A DNA stretch of 51,110 bases from Lysobacterales bacterium. Lineage in GTDB: Bacteria > Pseudomonadota > Gammaproteobacteria > Xanthomonadales > Marinicellaceae. Below are positions 43,716 through 51,110 of this stretch, one piece after another (position 1 is the first letter of the stretch; every line of letters starts with the position of its first letter). Made by a program: the position numbers and the translations under genes. Location of the stretch: contig JAGRJR010000014.1 in NCBI GenBank assembly GCA_020442635.1, positions 1 through 51,110 on the forward strand. Direction: 5' to 3'. The notes beneath the pieces were generated by a model. That model did no database searches and had not been told where the DNA came from. It saw only the letters and a program-made list of their open reading frames with translations.

Positions 43716-44453
43716 CTATTTTCTGGCAACAGCCACCAATCGCTCTGCAGCTAAATCGTAGTCAGTCTTTTCCAGAGAGCCATAAATTTGAGTGGCCTTG
43801 AATCCGGCTTTTTCCAGCATGGTTATCAATTCTTTGGCGGAATAGACAAAGTGTTCATACTCCCATCGGTATGCCTGATTACCACGAACCAAAATCCACT
43901 CATTGGCATAAATGTTCATATGATCAACAAGCACTGGCCGTTCGAAGCGAATATCTCCATTGTCATATTCGGTGCAGTGCACTGGTTCAATCGCATGAGC
44001 CACTTGTTCCTTGCCAAAGGTATCTATGATCAGCGAGCCACCTAGGTTCAACCATTGATAGGCGTTGTCTAATACTTTTTGATTGTCGGCAGGGTTTGGG
44101 TAGTAACCAAAAGAGGTGAACAAATTAGTTATTAAGTCAAATTTTTGTTTGGGTTGAAAGTCAAGTAAATCACTATGTACAAGAGTAGCTGATAAGCCTT
44201 TTTGGTCAATTAAATTGGCGGCGTGGTTCAGTAAATAACCACTCAAATCAACACCAGTAACTTCCAAATCCATTTGTGCAAAACCAATCAGGTGACGGCC
44301 AGGTCCGCAAGCCATATCGAGAACAGAGTTTACAGGGTGATTTGCTAAAGAGATGATTTGTTGACATTGTTTAATGGCCAGTGCAAAACTGTCCACATCA
44401 AACATGCAGTCATAAAATGTTTCCCACATTTGGTTGTTGTCGTACCAGGCCAT
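43716..44453 (-). CDS. Class I SAM-dependent methyltransferase
   Basis: The 245-aa protein has motif I (VLDMACGPGRHLIGFA), an acidic end of strand 2 (LEVTGVDLSGYLL), LVHSDLLDF (motif II region) and FDLITNLFTSFGYY (motif III). It belongs to the broad Methyltransf_11/25 group. The N-terminal MAWYDNNQMWETFYDCMFD is a common feature of a DUF-type subgroup without known substrate. The terminator at 44467-44502 separates it from the yegP gene upstream on the same strand. Confidence 0.85.
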   Translation of the reverse strand: MAWYDNNQMWETFYDCMFDVDSFALAIKQCQQIISLANHPVNSVLDMACGPGRHLIGFAQMDLEVTGVDLSGYLLNHAANLIDQKGLSATLVHSDLLDFQPKQKFDLITNLFTSFGYYPNPADNQKVLDNAYQWLNLGGSLIIDTFGKEQVAHAIEPVHCTEYDNGDIRFERPVLVDHMNIYANEWILVRGNQAYRWEYEHFVYSAKELITMLEKAGFKATQIYGSLEKTDYDLAAERLVAVARK

Positions 44454-44466
44454 AGTTTTTCACAAT

Positions 44467-44502
44467 AAAAAAGGACACTTTACCTGAAAAGCGTCCTTTT
44501 TT
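44467..44502 (-). terminator. Rho-independent terminator after the yegP gene
   Basis: AAAAAAGGAC (44467-44476) pairs with GTCCTTTTTT (44493-44502), extended inward by C-TTT/AAA-G across one mismatch. On the reverse strand the hairpin is followed by a T-run; it could act both ways. Confidence 0.8.
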
Positions 44503-44525
44503 GGGTGGTTTTATTGAATCAGTTT

Positions 44526-44858
44526 TTATCTTTCATCTACAACCGTTGCGTCAGCCGCATTTTTGGCGACAGAAGCCATACCATTTTTACAGCCACTGTC
44601 GGTTTTGTACATTTGAGATCTGCCAATTTCTTGTCCATTACTGGCTTTCAGTACAAAATAAGTACGACCATCTTTGGCTTCTCTACACTCAAATTTAGAC
44701 TCGTCAGCAGCATTGGTTCTTACTGACTCAATACCATTTTCACAGCCAGATGCTGAACTGTAACCCTGAGACTGCAAAATTACTTCACCATTTCCTGCTT
44801 TCAATACGAAATAGTCTTTACCATCTTTACCCTTGGACAAAACAAATTTTCCTGCCAT
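44526..44858 (-). CDS. YegP-type DUF1508 protein, two repeats
   Basis: ATG 44858 with AGAGAAG upstream gives a 110-aa product; the longer frame to 44927 reads through the leader. Two repeats are clear: FVLSKGKDGKDYFVLKAGNG..SQGYSSASGCENGIESVRTNA, then FECREAKDGRTYFVLKASNG..SQMYKTDSGCKNGMASVAKNA. Each holds the family's FxxxKxxxGxxxFxLKAxNGxxIxxSxxYxxxxxxxxGIxSVxxNA pattern and a single Cys. DUF1508 proteins are small cytosolic proteins of unknown role, some stress-induced. It is divergent from lptD. Confidence 0.92.
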   Translation of the reverse strand: MAGKFVLSKGKDGKDYFVLKAGNGEVILQSQGYSSASGCENGIESVRTNAADESKFECREAKDGRTYFVLKASNGQEIGRSQMYKTDSGCKNGMASVAKNAADATVVDER

Positions 44859-44930
44859 TTTAAACTTCTCTCTTATCAGGTGGGTACCGAATACTTGAAT
44901 TTCGATAAAACCACAAAACAAAAACAAATA

Positions 44931-44942
44931 TCCTTTGAGGAC
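44931..44942. promoter_or_regulatory. TCCT-N3-AGGAC inverted motif upstream of yegP and lptD
   Basis: TCCT (44931-44934) and AGGA (44938-44941) plus C flank TTG. Compare the TCCT-N4-AGGAC motif at 23312-23324. Function unknown. Confidence 0.2.
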
Positions 44943-45011
44943 ATTTTCCTTTAACCATATTAAAATAGCCGGTTCAGAATGTAAAACAGATATTATAAAA
45001 GTTTACAATTT

Positions 45012-45030
45012 AAGTAGTTTGAAACTACTT
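45012..45030 (+). promoter_or_regulatory. Perfect 9-bp palindrome upstream of lptD
   Basis: AAGTAGTTT (45012-45020), G, AAACTACTT (45022-45030) lie 38 bp before the lptD start. A TATAAA -10-like hexamer (44994-44999) is just upstream, which would place the palindrome in the early leader, the position of a repressor site or leader hairpin. Confidence 0.5.
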
Positions 45031-45067
45031 TAAAGATAATGCCAAGGTTTGGTTTACCGAGATTAAG

Positions 45068-47245
45068 TTGAAACATAAATTTATTACCACAGTATTTTGT
45101 GGCTTTATTATTACCCTGCAAGCCACACAAAGCTATGCTGATTTGGCAGCTTGTCCGGCTATTGGCGTAGATATGACACCATCACAGGCGCGGTGTTTGC
45201 TTGGCGATGCCCATAACAATAAAATTAACTTGTTGGCGACACACTCAAAGGTCATTAATGAAGGTGAATACCTGCTCAGTGGTGATGTTTGTATCCTGCA
45301 TCAGGATATTCGCATGTTGACTCAGGAAATTTATTACCATCAGGCAAAAAAAATATTCAACACTAAAGGCCGTGTTCTGTTACAAAATAAAGATCAACGC
45401 ATAACAGCACAACAGGCGGAATTTGATTCAATTGACATGAGTGCAGAATTACAGCAGGTCGATTATTTTATTCGCGATTCAAAAATGAATGGCCGTGCAG
45501 AACGGTTGTTTTTACATGAACAGCAATCAGAGTTAAATCGGTTGACTTTTTCTACCTGCGCACCTGAGCAAAGGGATTGGGAAATTGTTGCCAAAACAGC
45601 CAAATTGAATCATGAGGAAGGTATGGGAACTTTTAAAGGTGTCAGTTTGCGTTTTAAGGACGTGCCGGTTTTGTATTTACCCTGGGCCAAGTTTCCCTTG
45701 AATAATGATCGCCGTACCGGTTTATTAATTCCTGGGTTTTCTTATTCAAATAATACTGGTCTTGATTTGTCCATTCCGTATTACATCAATATAGCAGCAC
45801 AAATGGATGCCACTTTGACGCCTCGTTATCTTCAGGAACATGGATTGATGCTTGGAGCTGAGTTTAGATATCTAAGCCTAAATAGTCGTGGCGAATTTGA
45901 AGGTTATTATCTACCGGATGATGATTTAAGAAACAGTGATCGGGGCTTGATTGATTATACACACCAAACCCTGTTGGGTAAAAACTGGCGCTTTAGCAGT
46001 CACCTTAAGCATGTGACTGACTCACAATATTACGAAGATTTTGCGTCGAGCTCATTCATCACTTCAACGCCTTATCTGAAAAGCACTGTTAATTTTCAGG
46101 GTGTGGGTGCCAACTGGCAATTTTTTGCAGGTGTGAATGACTTTCAGGTTTTGAGTCAAACCATTACTCCGGCGACAGAACCTTATCAAACCTTACCAGA
46201 AATTGATTTCAACTGGTTTGAACATAATTACCATAACCAATTCAGCTATGGCATCAACTCTGAATTAATCAATTTTTATAAGGAAGGTTATGTAGGCGCC
46301 TGGCGTGGTGACGTCACTCCCTGGATTGAAAAGCAGTGGTCAAATGCATGGGGTTACCTCAAGCCAAAATTAGAATACCGCAGCACCCATTATCAATTTG
46401 ATGACAACCGTACTGATATCAGCAGGAATGTGCCCATTACCTCATTGGACACAGGTCTGACTTTTGAAAAAATGCTCGAAAATGGAGGATATCGCACGCT
46501 GGAGCCCAGATTGTTTTACGTCCATGTTCCAGATCGTGATCAATCAGACATACCGATTTTTGACAGTAGGGAATTAACTTTTGGGACAGCCTTGTTATTC
46601 CAAACCAACCGCTTTTCTGGTGCTGATCGTCAGTCTGATATGAATCAGGTCTCAGCGGCTCTAACTCATCGAAGTTTCAATAATTCCGGAGATGAACTGT
46701 GGAATCTGACAGTTGGTCAAATCAAATATTTTGATGATCAAATGGTACAGATTAATAATCAACCGGAAGATTTAACGAAATCTCCATTAATCATTGAATA
46801 CAATCACTTCCTGACTCGTTACTGGAATGCTGGATTGAGTTTGCATTATGATCAACAACAATCAGAGATTGAAAGGGGTTTATTCAGGGTGCAAAGAAAG
46901 GGTGATGACAACAGTGTGTTTAATTTCGCCTACCGTTTTCGCCGTAATCAGTTAGAACAGTTTGATGCCTCATTTGTCATACCCGTCAAAGATCAACATC
47001 GGCTGATTGGCCGTTGGAATTATTCAACCCAGGACAATAAAACCATTGAAGCATTGTTTGGGTACGAAAGAAAAAATTGCTGTTGGGCATTTCGTTTGAT
47101 GGCCAGACATTATTTGACCGATGAATTAGGTCAATCAAACAATGGCATTTATGCCGAAATACAGTTAAACGGTTTGGGTTCAATAGGCAGAAACCCAAGA
47201 CGCATACTTAAACAAACCATAGCAGGATACCAAGAGGCCTTTTAG
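45068..47245 (+). CDS. lptD: LPS-assembly outer membrane protein LptD
   Basis: LptD with LptE inserts LPS into the outer leaflet. The start is TTG 45068: a signal peptide (MKHKFITTVFCGFIITLQAT..SYA) follows directly and no ATG precedes the mature part. The 725-aa length is near the E. coli 784. The N-terminal OstA/LptA-like beta-jellyroll (residues 55-160: VLLQNKDQRITAQQAEFDSI) precedes a C-terminal barrel (FPLNNDRRTGLLIPGFSYSN). Cysteines are conserved: LAACP and RCLLG near the N-terminus, FSTCAPEQRDWEI, and the CC pair in RKNCCWAFRLM, as in the disulfide network of LptD. It is 1 bp upstream of surA. Confidence 0.97.
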   Translation: MKHKFITTVFCGFIITLQATQSYADLAACPAIGVDMTPSQARCLLGDAHNNKINLLATHSKVINEGEYLLSGDVCILHQDIRMLTQEIYYHQAKKIFNTKGRVLLQNKDQRITAQQAEFDSIDMSAELQQVDYFIRDSKMNGRAERLFLHEQQSELNRLTFSTCAPEQRDWEIVAKTAKLNHEEGMGTFKGVSLRFKDVPVLYLPWAKFPLNNDRRTGLLIPGFSYSNNTGLDLSIPYYINIAAQMDATLTPRYLQEHGLMLGAEFRYLSLNSRGEFEGYYLPDDDLRNSDRGLIDYTHQTLLGKNWRFSSHLKHVTDSQYYEDFASSSFITSTPYLKSTVNFQGVGANWQFFAGVNDFQVLSQTITPATEPYQTLPEIDFNWFEHNYHNQFSYGINSELINFYKEGYVGAWRGDVTPWIEKQWSNAWGYLKPKLEYRSTHYQFDDNRTDISRNVPITSLDTGLTFEKMLENGGYRTLEPRLFYVHVPDRDQSDIPIFDSRELTFGTALLFQTNRFSGADRQSDMNQVSAALTHRSFNNSGDELWNLTVGQIKYFDDQMVQINNQPEDLTKSPLIIEYNHFLTRYWNAGLSLHYDQQQSEIERGLFRVQRKGDDNSVFNFAYRFRRNQLEQFDASFVIPVKDQHRLIGRWNYSTQDNKTIEALFGYERKNCCWAFRLMARHYLTDELGQSNNGIYAEIQLNGLGSIGRNPRRILKQTIAGYQEAF

Positions 47246-47246
47246 T

Positions 47247-48518
47247 ATGAAAAAATATATGAAAACTACCATGATATTATTGTTAATGTCATTTATCACT
47301 CCAATAGTGGCACAAGAATTGCTAGATGAAATTGTTGCAGTGGTGGATGAAACTGTCATCATGAAATCAGAACTGGAACGGTCAGTCTCCTCCATTAAAC
47401 AGCAAATTGAAGCCACTGGTAATCAGGTGCCTCCTGCAGATGTGTTAGATCGCCAGGTGCTTGAGCGCATGATTGTGCAACAAATTCAAATTGACCGGGC
47501 AGAGCAAGTCGGTATCCGTATTTCAGATGGTGAACTGGATGCCGCTTTGAGTAACATTGCTCAACAAAATGGGCTGACATTGAGCCAAATGCAACAAACC
47601 ATAGAAAAAGATGGTTTTGATTTTGCTGAGTTTAGGCGTGATATGCGTCGTGATATGCAGGCTGAAAGGGTGCGTTATGCTTTTGCCAATTCCAATGTAA
47701 AAATCAGCGACCACGAAATTGATTTGTTTTTGGCTGACAACGAACTGGACCAGGGTGAAGTTGAGTTACAGCACATATTGATTGCTACCAGCAGCGAAAA
47801 TGATGCTGCGGCAACCGACGCTGCCAGTAAAGAAGCGGAGGAAATCTATAACAAAATTCAGGCAGGCGAAAATTTTGCAGTACTGGCCACCCAATTTTCT
47901 GACGGTCAAAAAGCCTTAGAAGGCGGTCGATTAGGTTGGCGTCCGGTTAATCAATTACCACCACTGTTTGCAGATCAGGTCAATACCATGAGTGAAGGCG
48001 AAGTCACTCACCCTATTCGTTCGCCCAGTGGTTTTCATATCCTTAAGTTACTGGGTAAGAAAAGTAATACCATTAAAACCCAGGATCAGTACAACATGTT
48101 GCACATAATGGTTGAAACCAATGAAGTTGTTTCACCGAAAGACGGCATGGGTATCATTAACAACCTCTACGATAAAATTTTGACTGGTGAAGACTTTGGT
48201 AAAATTGCTGAAGAGCACTCTGATGACCACAGTTCAGCACCTTTAGGTGGTGATATGGGATGGTTTGAAATCAATAAATTTGGTCCTCGCATGGCAGACG
48301 TCATAAACAGTCTTAAAGTAGGAGAGGTCTCCAGCCCGTTCCAAACCGAAGCTGGCTGGCATATCATCAAATTCTTGGGTAAAAAAGAAGCTGATGTGAC
48401 CGAGGAGTTTAAACGAGCTCAAGCTTCTAATGCCATCAGAGAGCGAAAAGTGCAAGAGTTGATTGAGTCATGGATTCGTGAAATTCGTGGCGAAGCCTAT
48501 GTGGATATTCGAATTTAG
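47247..48518 (+). CDS. surA: Periplasmic chaperone and peptidyl-prolyl isomerase SurA
   Basis: SurA ferries unfolded outer-membrane proteins through the periplasm to the Bam machine, and LptD is a known client. The 423-aa product has a signal peptide ending TPIVAQE. An N-terminal chaperone domain (DEIVAVVDETVIMKSELER) precedes two parvulin domains: residues about 172-270 (VELQHILIATSSEN, GGRLGWRPVNQLPP, FHILKLLGKK) and 283-385 (NMLHIMVETNEVVS, LGGDMGWFEINKFGP, WHIIKFLGKK). It is followed by a C-terminal helix. Length matches E. coli (428). The lptD-surA-pdxA-ksgA order is ancestral. Confidence 0.97.
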   Translation: MKKYMKTTMILLLMSFITPIVAQELLDEIVAVVDETVIMKSELERSVSSIKQQIEATGNQVPPADVLDRQVLERMIVQQIQIDRAEQVGIRISDGELDAALSNIAQQNGLTLSQMQQTIEKDGFDFAEFRRDMRRDMQAERVRYAFANSNVKISDHEIDLFLADNELDQGEVELQHILIATSSENDAAATDAASKEAEEIYNKIQAGENFAVLATQFSDGQKALEGGRLGWRPVNQLPPLFADQVNTMSEGEVTHPIRSPSGFHILKLLGKKSNTIKTQDQYNMLHIMVETNEVVSPKDGMGIINNLYDKILTGEDFGKIAEEHSDDHSSAPLGGDMGWFEINKFGPRMADVINSLKVGEVSSPFQTEAGWHIIKFLGKKEADVTEEFKRAQASNAIRERKVQELIESWIREIRGEAYVDIRI

Positions 48519-48538
48519 TTTTTTTTGCTGAAAAAACC

Positions 48539-49456
48539 ATGATAGCCATCACCCTTGGCGAACCAGCAGGTATTGGTGTTGAACTGGTGGCACAATTGGC
48601 CGCCGATCATGCTTTGGATGCTTGCACGTTGATTGGTGATGAACAGTTTATCAGGGCGCATGTTCGACAAGTCGGTGAATTAAACATCCATCATGTTCCT
48701 TTGACCCAACCTGTGCAGTTGGGTCGGTTGGATAAGGCCAATGCCGCTTATGTGTTAGAAACCATTAAAATTGCCGCCTTGGGCTGTCTCAAGGGTGAAT
48801 ACCAAGCCATGGTTACATGTCCCATTCATAAGGGCATCATCAATGAAGCTGGATACAGCTTTTCTGGACACACTGAATATCTGGCTGCATTGACCAACAC
48901 CGACAAAGTGGTGATGATGCTATTAAATCAAGTGATGCGAGTGGCATTGGTTACTACGCACATACCACTCAAAGACGTTTCAACGAATGTCACAGACTCA
49001 ACAATCAAAAAGGTGAGTCGAATTTTGTATCATGATTTACAAAGCAAGTTTGGCATTGAAAAGCCTGTAATCGGAGTCTGCGGCTTGAATCCACATGCCG
49101 GTGAAGATGGCCATATAGGACGAGAAGAATTGAACACCATCATTCCTGCTTTGGCACAATTACGCGCAGAAGGATTGAACTTGGTTGGTCCAATACCAGC
49201 GGATTCTTTATTCACGCCAGACAAGGTCAAACACTTTGATGCCATTCTGGCCATGTACCATGATCAAGGGTTGGCGCCATTGAAATACGCTGGATTTGGA
49301 GAATCGGTTAACATCACTTTGGGCTTGCCAATCATCAGAACATCAGTCGATCATGGCACCGCGTTGGATATTGCAGGCAAGGGAGTGGCCAATGCCAGTT
49401 CTCTGCGTGCAGCGATTCAAGTAGCCAGAAATTGTGTGGCAAGGGCAAAAGCATGA
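48539..49456 (+). CDS. pdxA: 4-hydroxythreonine-4-phosphate dehydrogenase
   Basis: PdxA oxidises 4-phosphohydroxy-L-threonine for pyridoxal phosphate synthesis. The 305-aa product starts directly at IAITLGEPAGIGVELV, shorter than the E. coli 329. The zinc site spans three places: FSGHTEYLA (first His), CGLNPHAGEDGHIGREE (second His) and AMYHDQGLAPLKY (third His). No clear Shine-Dalgarno precedes ATG 48539, and the gap to surA is 20 bp. The stop overlaps the ksgA start by ATGA. Confidence 0.96.
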   Translation: MIAITLGEPAGIGVELVAQLAADHALDACTLIGDEQFIRAHVRQVGELNIHHVPLTQPVQLGRLDKANAAYVLETIKIAALGCLKGEYQAMVTCPIHKGIINEAGYSFSGHTEYLAALTNTDKVVMMLLNQVMRVALVTTHIPLKDVSTNVTDSTIKKVSRILYHDLQSKFGIEKPVIGVCGLNPHAGEDGHIGREELNTIIPALAQLRAEGLNLVGPIPADSLFTPDKVKHFDAILAMYHDQGLAPLKYAGFGESVNITLGLPIIRTSVDHGTALDIAGKGVANASSLRAAIQVARNCVARAKA

Positions 49457-50214
49457 AAGCCAAAAAATCACTCGGACAGAATTTTTTGCAAGATGAAGGT
49501 GTGATTAATAGCATCGTTAAAATTATTCATCCACAGGTTGCAGAAAAAATCATTGAAATTGGCCCCGGCCAAGGTGCCATCACCCAGTATTTACAAGCCA
49601 GTGGTGCAAATCTGCAGTTAATCGAGTTGGATACGGATTTAATTCCTTTGTTACAACAACAATTTGGTCAATGTGACAATGTTGTCATTCATCATATGGA
49701 TGCTTTAAAGCTAAAACTTGAAGAGGGTCCTTACAAAGTGGTAGGTAATTTACCTTACAACATTTCTTCACCTTTGTTGATCAACATGCTCTATCAGTTC
49801 AAGCAAATTAAGCAGATGGTCTTTATGCTACAAAAAGAAGTGGTGCAAAGGATCTGTGCTGAGCCAGGCCAAAAACTTTTTGGGCGCTTGTCAGTGATGA
49901 TGCAACACCGTTTTGATTGTTCAAGTCACCTTGATATACCACCGACAGCATTCATACCTGAGCCCAAAGTAGACTCACAAATTGTTCAGCTTATACCCAA
50001 GGAAAAACCCACCGAGGTGCCTTTGAAAAACCTTGAGTTACTGGTTAAACAGGCCTTTGCGATGCGACGCAAAACCATCCGTAACAATTTAAAAAAAATC
50101 ATTACCGATGAACAATTACAACAAGCTGGTATTGATCCCGGGCAACGACCAGAAACCATCAATGTCAGTCAATATGAGCAATTGGCCATAATGTTCAAGC
50201 AAGATGCTGATTAA
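49453..50214 (+). CDS. rsmA: 16S rRNA dimethyladenosine transferase KsgA/RsmA
   Basis: The enzyme dimethylates A1518 and A1519 of 16S rRNA. ATG 49453 overlaps the pdxA stop (ATGA) and gives 253 aa (E. coli 273). AKKSLGQNFLQDEGVINSIV is the typical N-terminus. Motif I is IIEIGPGQGAITQYL, motif II LIELDTDLIPL, and motif IV VVGNLPYNISSPLLI (NLPY). RLSVMMQHRFDC and KVDSQIVQLIP follow, then the C-terminal RRKTIRNNLK. The end overlaps bioD by 11 bp. apaG and apaH, which follow ksgA in E. coli, are absent. Confidence 0.97.
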   Translation: MKAKKSLGQNFLQDEGVINSIVKIIHPQVAEKIIEIGPGQGAITQYLQASGANLQLIELDTDLIPLLQQQFGQCDNVVIHHMDALKLKLEEGPYKVVGNLPYNISSPLLINMLYQFKQIKQMVFMLQKEVVQRICAEPGQKLFGRLSVMMQHRFDCSSHLDIPPTAFIPEPKVDSQIVQLIPKEKPTEVPLKNLELLVKQAFAMRRKTIRNNLKKIITDEQLQQAGIDPGQRPETINVSQYEQLAIMFKQDAD

Positions 50215-50803
50215 ATCTTTTCAAAACCTCCCCAGCTGTTTTATAACTGCCACTGATACTGACGCGGGCAAGACATACATTTCATGTCAAATTATACAAG
50301 CCTGGCAACAACAAGGATTGAAAGTGGGTGCTTTTAAACCCATTGCATCCGGTGCCATCTGGCAACTAAGTAAACTGGTCAGTGAAGACGCCATCGAATT
50401 GGCCAAAGTCACGGGTCAATCACCAGAAGAAATCAATCCGTTCACATTTGAACAACCAGCTTCACCCCATATAGCAGATGTTAACGATGAATTTGATTTG
50501 GACAGATGTTTACGGCAATTTAAACAAATGCAGCAAAAATATGACCGCATTTTGGTTGAAGGCGTGGGCGGCTGGTGCGTGCCATTATCAGACCAGTTAA
50601 TGCTCAGAGACTTAGCAAATGCCATTAACTTACCGATTGTGATGGTGGCACGAATCAGTCTTGGCTGCATCAACCATAGTTTGTTAACCATCGACAAAAT
50701 CAAACAAGACACCGAACTCTATCATGGCTGGATTGCTAATCAAATCGATCTTAGTTTTGCTGACAGCAAGGCAAACATCAATGCGATAATCGATCGAAGT
50801 TAG
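50204..50803 (+). CDS. bioD: Dethiobiotin synthetase
   Basis: BioD closes the ureido ring of dethiobiotin with CO2 and ATP. The product is 199 aa, shorter than the usual 220-225. The P-loop is TATDTDAGKTYISCQII, with KVGAFKPIASGA (substrate Lys), EDAIELAKVTG, NPFTFEQPASPHIA and the GTP/ATP motif LVEGVGGWCVPLSDQLML. NLPIVMVARISLGCINHSLL is the dimer-interface strand. The start lies 11 bp inside ksgA. No other biotin genes are in the window, so it is an unlinked bioD co-transcribed with the lptD operon. Confidence 0.92.
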   Translation: MLIKSFQNLPSCFITATDTDAGKTYISCQIIQAWQQQGLKVGAFKPIASGAIWQLSKLVSEDAIELAKVTGQSPEEINPFTFEQPASPHIADVNDEFDLDRCLRQFKQMQQKYDRILVEGVGGWCVPLSDQLMLRDLANAINLPIVMVARISLGCINHSLLTIDKIKQDTELYHGWIANQIDLSFADSKANINAIIDRS

Positions 50804-50812
50804 TTCAATGCT

Positions 50813-50839
50813 AAGCTATTAAAGCATTGCTTTTAGCTT
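50813..50839. terminator. Bidirectional hairpin between bioD and the convergent gene
   Basis: AAGCTA (50813-50818) pairs with TAGCTT (50834-50839), and AAAGC (50821-50825) with GCTTT (50829-50833), around loop ATT with a TT bulge. It sits 9 bp after the bioD stop. Confidence 0.6.
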
Positions 50840-50871
50840 TGTTTGGTGAACAATATTCTATCAGATATAAG

Positions 50872-51110
50872 TTAGGTAACCGAATGATGTGTAAATGGTG
50901 TAGCTAAAGACAAGCCATGCTCCTGCTGTAAATCGAATGCGGCACGATTAATGGCGAATCGGGCTTGTTTGATTCGGTAGACGGATTCGACGCGATAATT
51001 CATCCGCCATAGGATGGCATGATCGCCTGGATTGACCAGTATCAGTCGAGGTGTTTTGTCAGGATGTAGGTGCTTTTCGAGTTCACAGGCTTTTTGCCAA
51101 ACTGCCTGGA
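50872..51110 (-). CDS. C-terminal end of a probable mechanosensitive channel, truncated by window edge
   Basis: The reverse strand is open for 78 codons from the window edge to TAA at 50872. It reads LILVNPGDHAILWRMNYRV, then RIKQARFAINRAAFDLQQEH and GLSLATPFTHHSVT. Spacing and pattern match the C-terminal alpha/beta domain of MscS-type channels: a GD.AI strand, a conserved helix, then G-[IL]..PFP. The mscS gene at 42749 has the equivalent block ending GGCSFPYPQ. The motif here is degenerate (TPFTH for PFPQ), so the family is likely but not certain. Composition is as elsewhere in the window. Confidence 0.45.
   Translation of the reverse strand, partial: QAVWQKACELEKHLHPDKTPRLILVNPGDHAILWRMNYRVESVYRIKQARFAINRAAFDLQQEHGLSLATPFTHHSVT

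Overview
The window is a single chromosomal segment of a gammaproteobacterium with modest G+C (about 40-43 % by eye). The conserved blocks are typical of Gammaproteobacteria: hfq-hflX-hflK-hflC-DUF2065-purA, lysM-dprA-smg-topA-tsaC divergent from def, and lptD-surA-pdxA-ksgA. Some exported proteins have features I associate with Xanthomonadales/Lysobacterales and their low-G+C relatives such as Marinicella: an N-terminal WY..SGW domain and a C-terminal IFKDDFE tail. The lineage is an inference. I see no prophage, insertion sequence, CRISPR array, rRNA or tRNA.

Layout. 1-9.0 kb is mostly accessory envelope genes: a truncated DUF3450 protein, a secreted beta-helix-like protein behind a Pho-box-like promoter, a small lipoprotein, a polytopic membrane protein, an exported amidohydrolase, an lrgA-lrgB pair and a DUF1624 acyltransferase-like protein. 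9.0-9.3 kb is a gene-free stretch with four perfect DnaA boxes. 9.3-13.5 kb holds a TauE-type permease, a HerA-like ATPase (YjgR), an M17 aminopeptidase and an ElaA acetyltransferase. 13.5-23.2 kb is one tightly packed minus-strand operon: lysM, dprA, smg, topA, tsaC, waaA, a BNR-repeat lipoprotein and elaA. def diverges from it. 24-29.3 kb is purA, DUF2065, hflC, hflK, hflX and hfq.

29.5-40.1 kb is the most distinctive part. An OpgB-like phosphoglycerol-transferase homologue on the plus strand converges on a minus-strand run of five genes: a Ser/Thr kinase with a periplasmic domain, a tRNA-queuosine mannosyltransferase homologue, a GtrB-type glycosyltransferase, a glycosidase-like lipoprotein and a YejM-like membrane sulfatase-fold protein. 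The run suggests a surface-glycan decoration module, but no partner genes prove it. 40.3-51.1 kb holds aspS, a lipase-like hydrolase, mscS, a methyltransferase, yegP, the lptD-surA-pdxA-ksgA-bioD operon, and the end of a probable second mechanosensitive channel.

Envelope biogenesis dominates the window: LptD and SurA for the outer membrane, WaaA for the lipid A core, LysM and the glycan cluster for the surface, HflKC for membrane quality control. It is mixed with translation, tRNA-modification and DNA-topology housekeeping. The strongest candidates for something undescribed are the DnaA-box cluster at 9066-9278 and the kinase/QTMAN/glycan run at 31741-40080.
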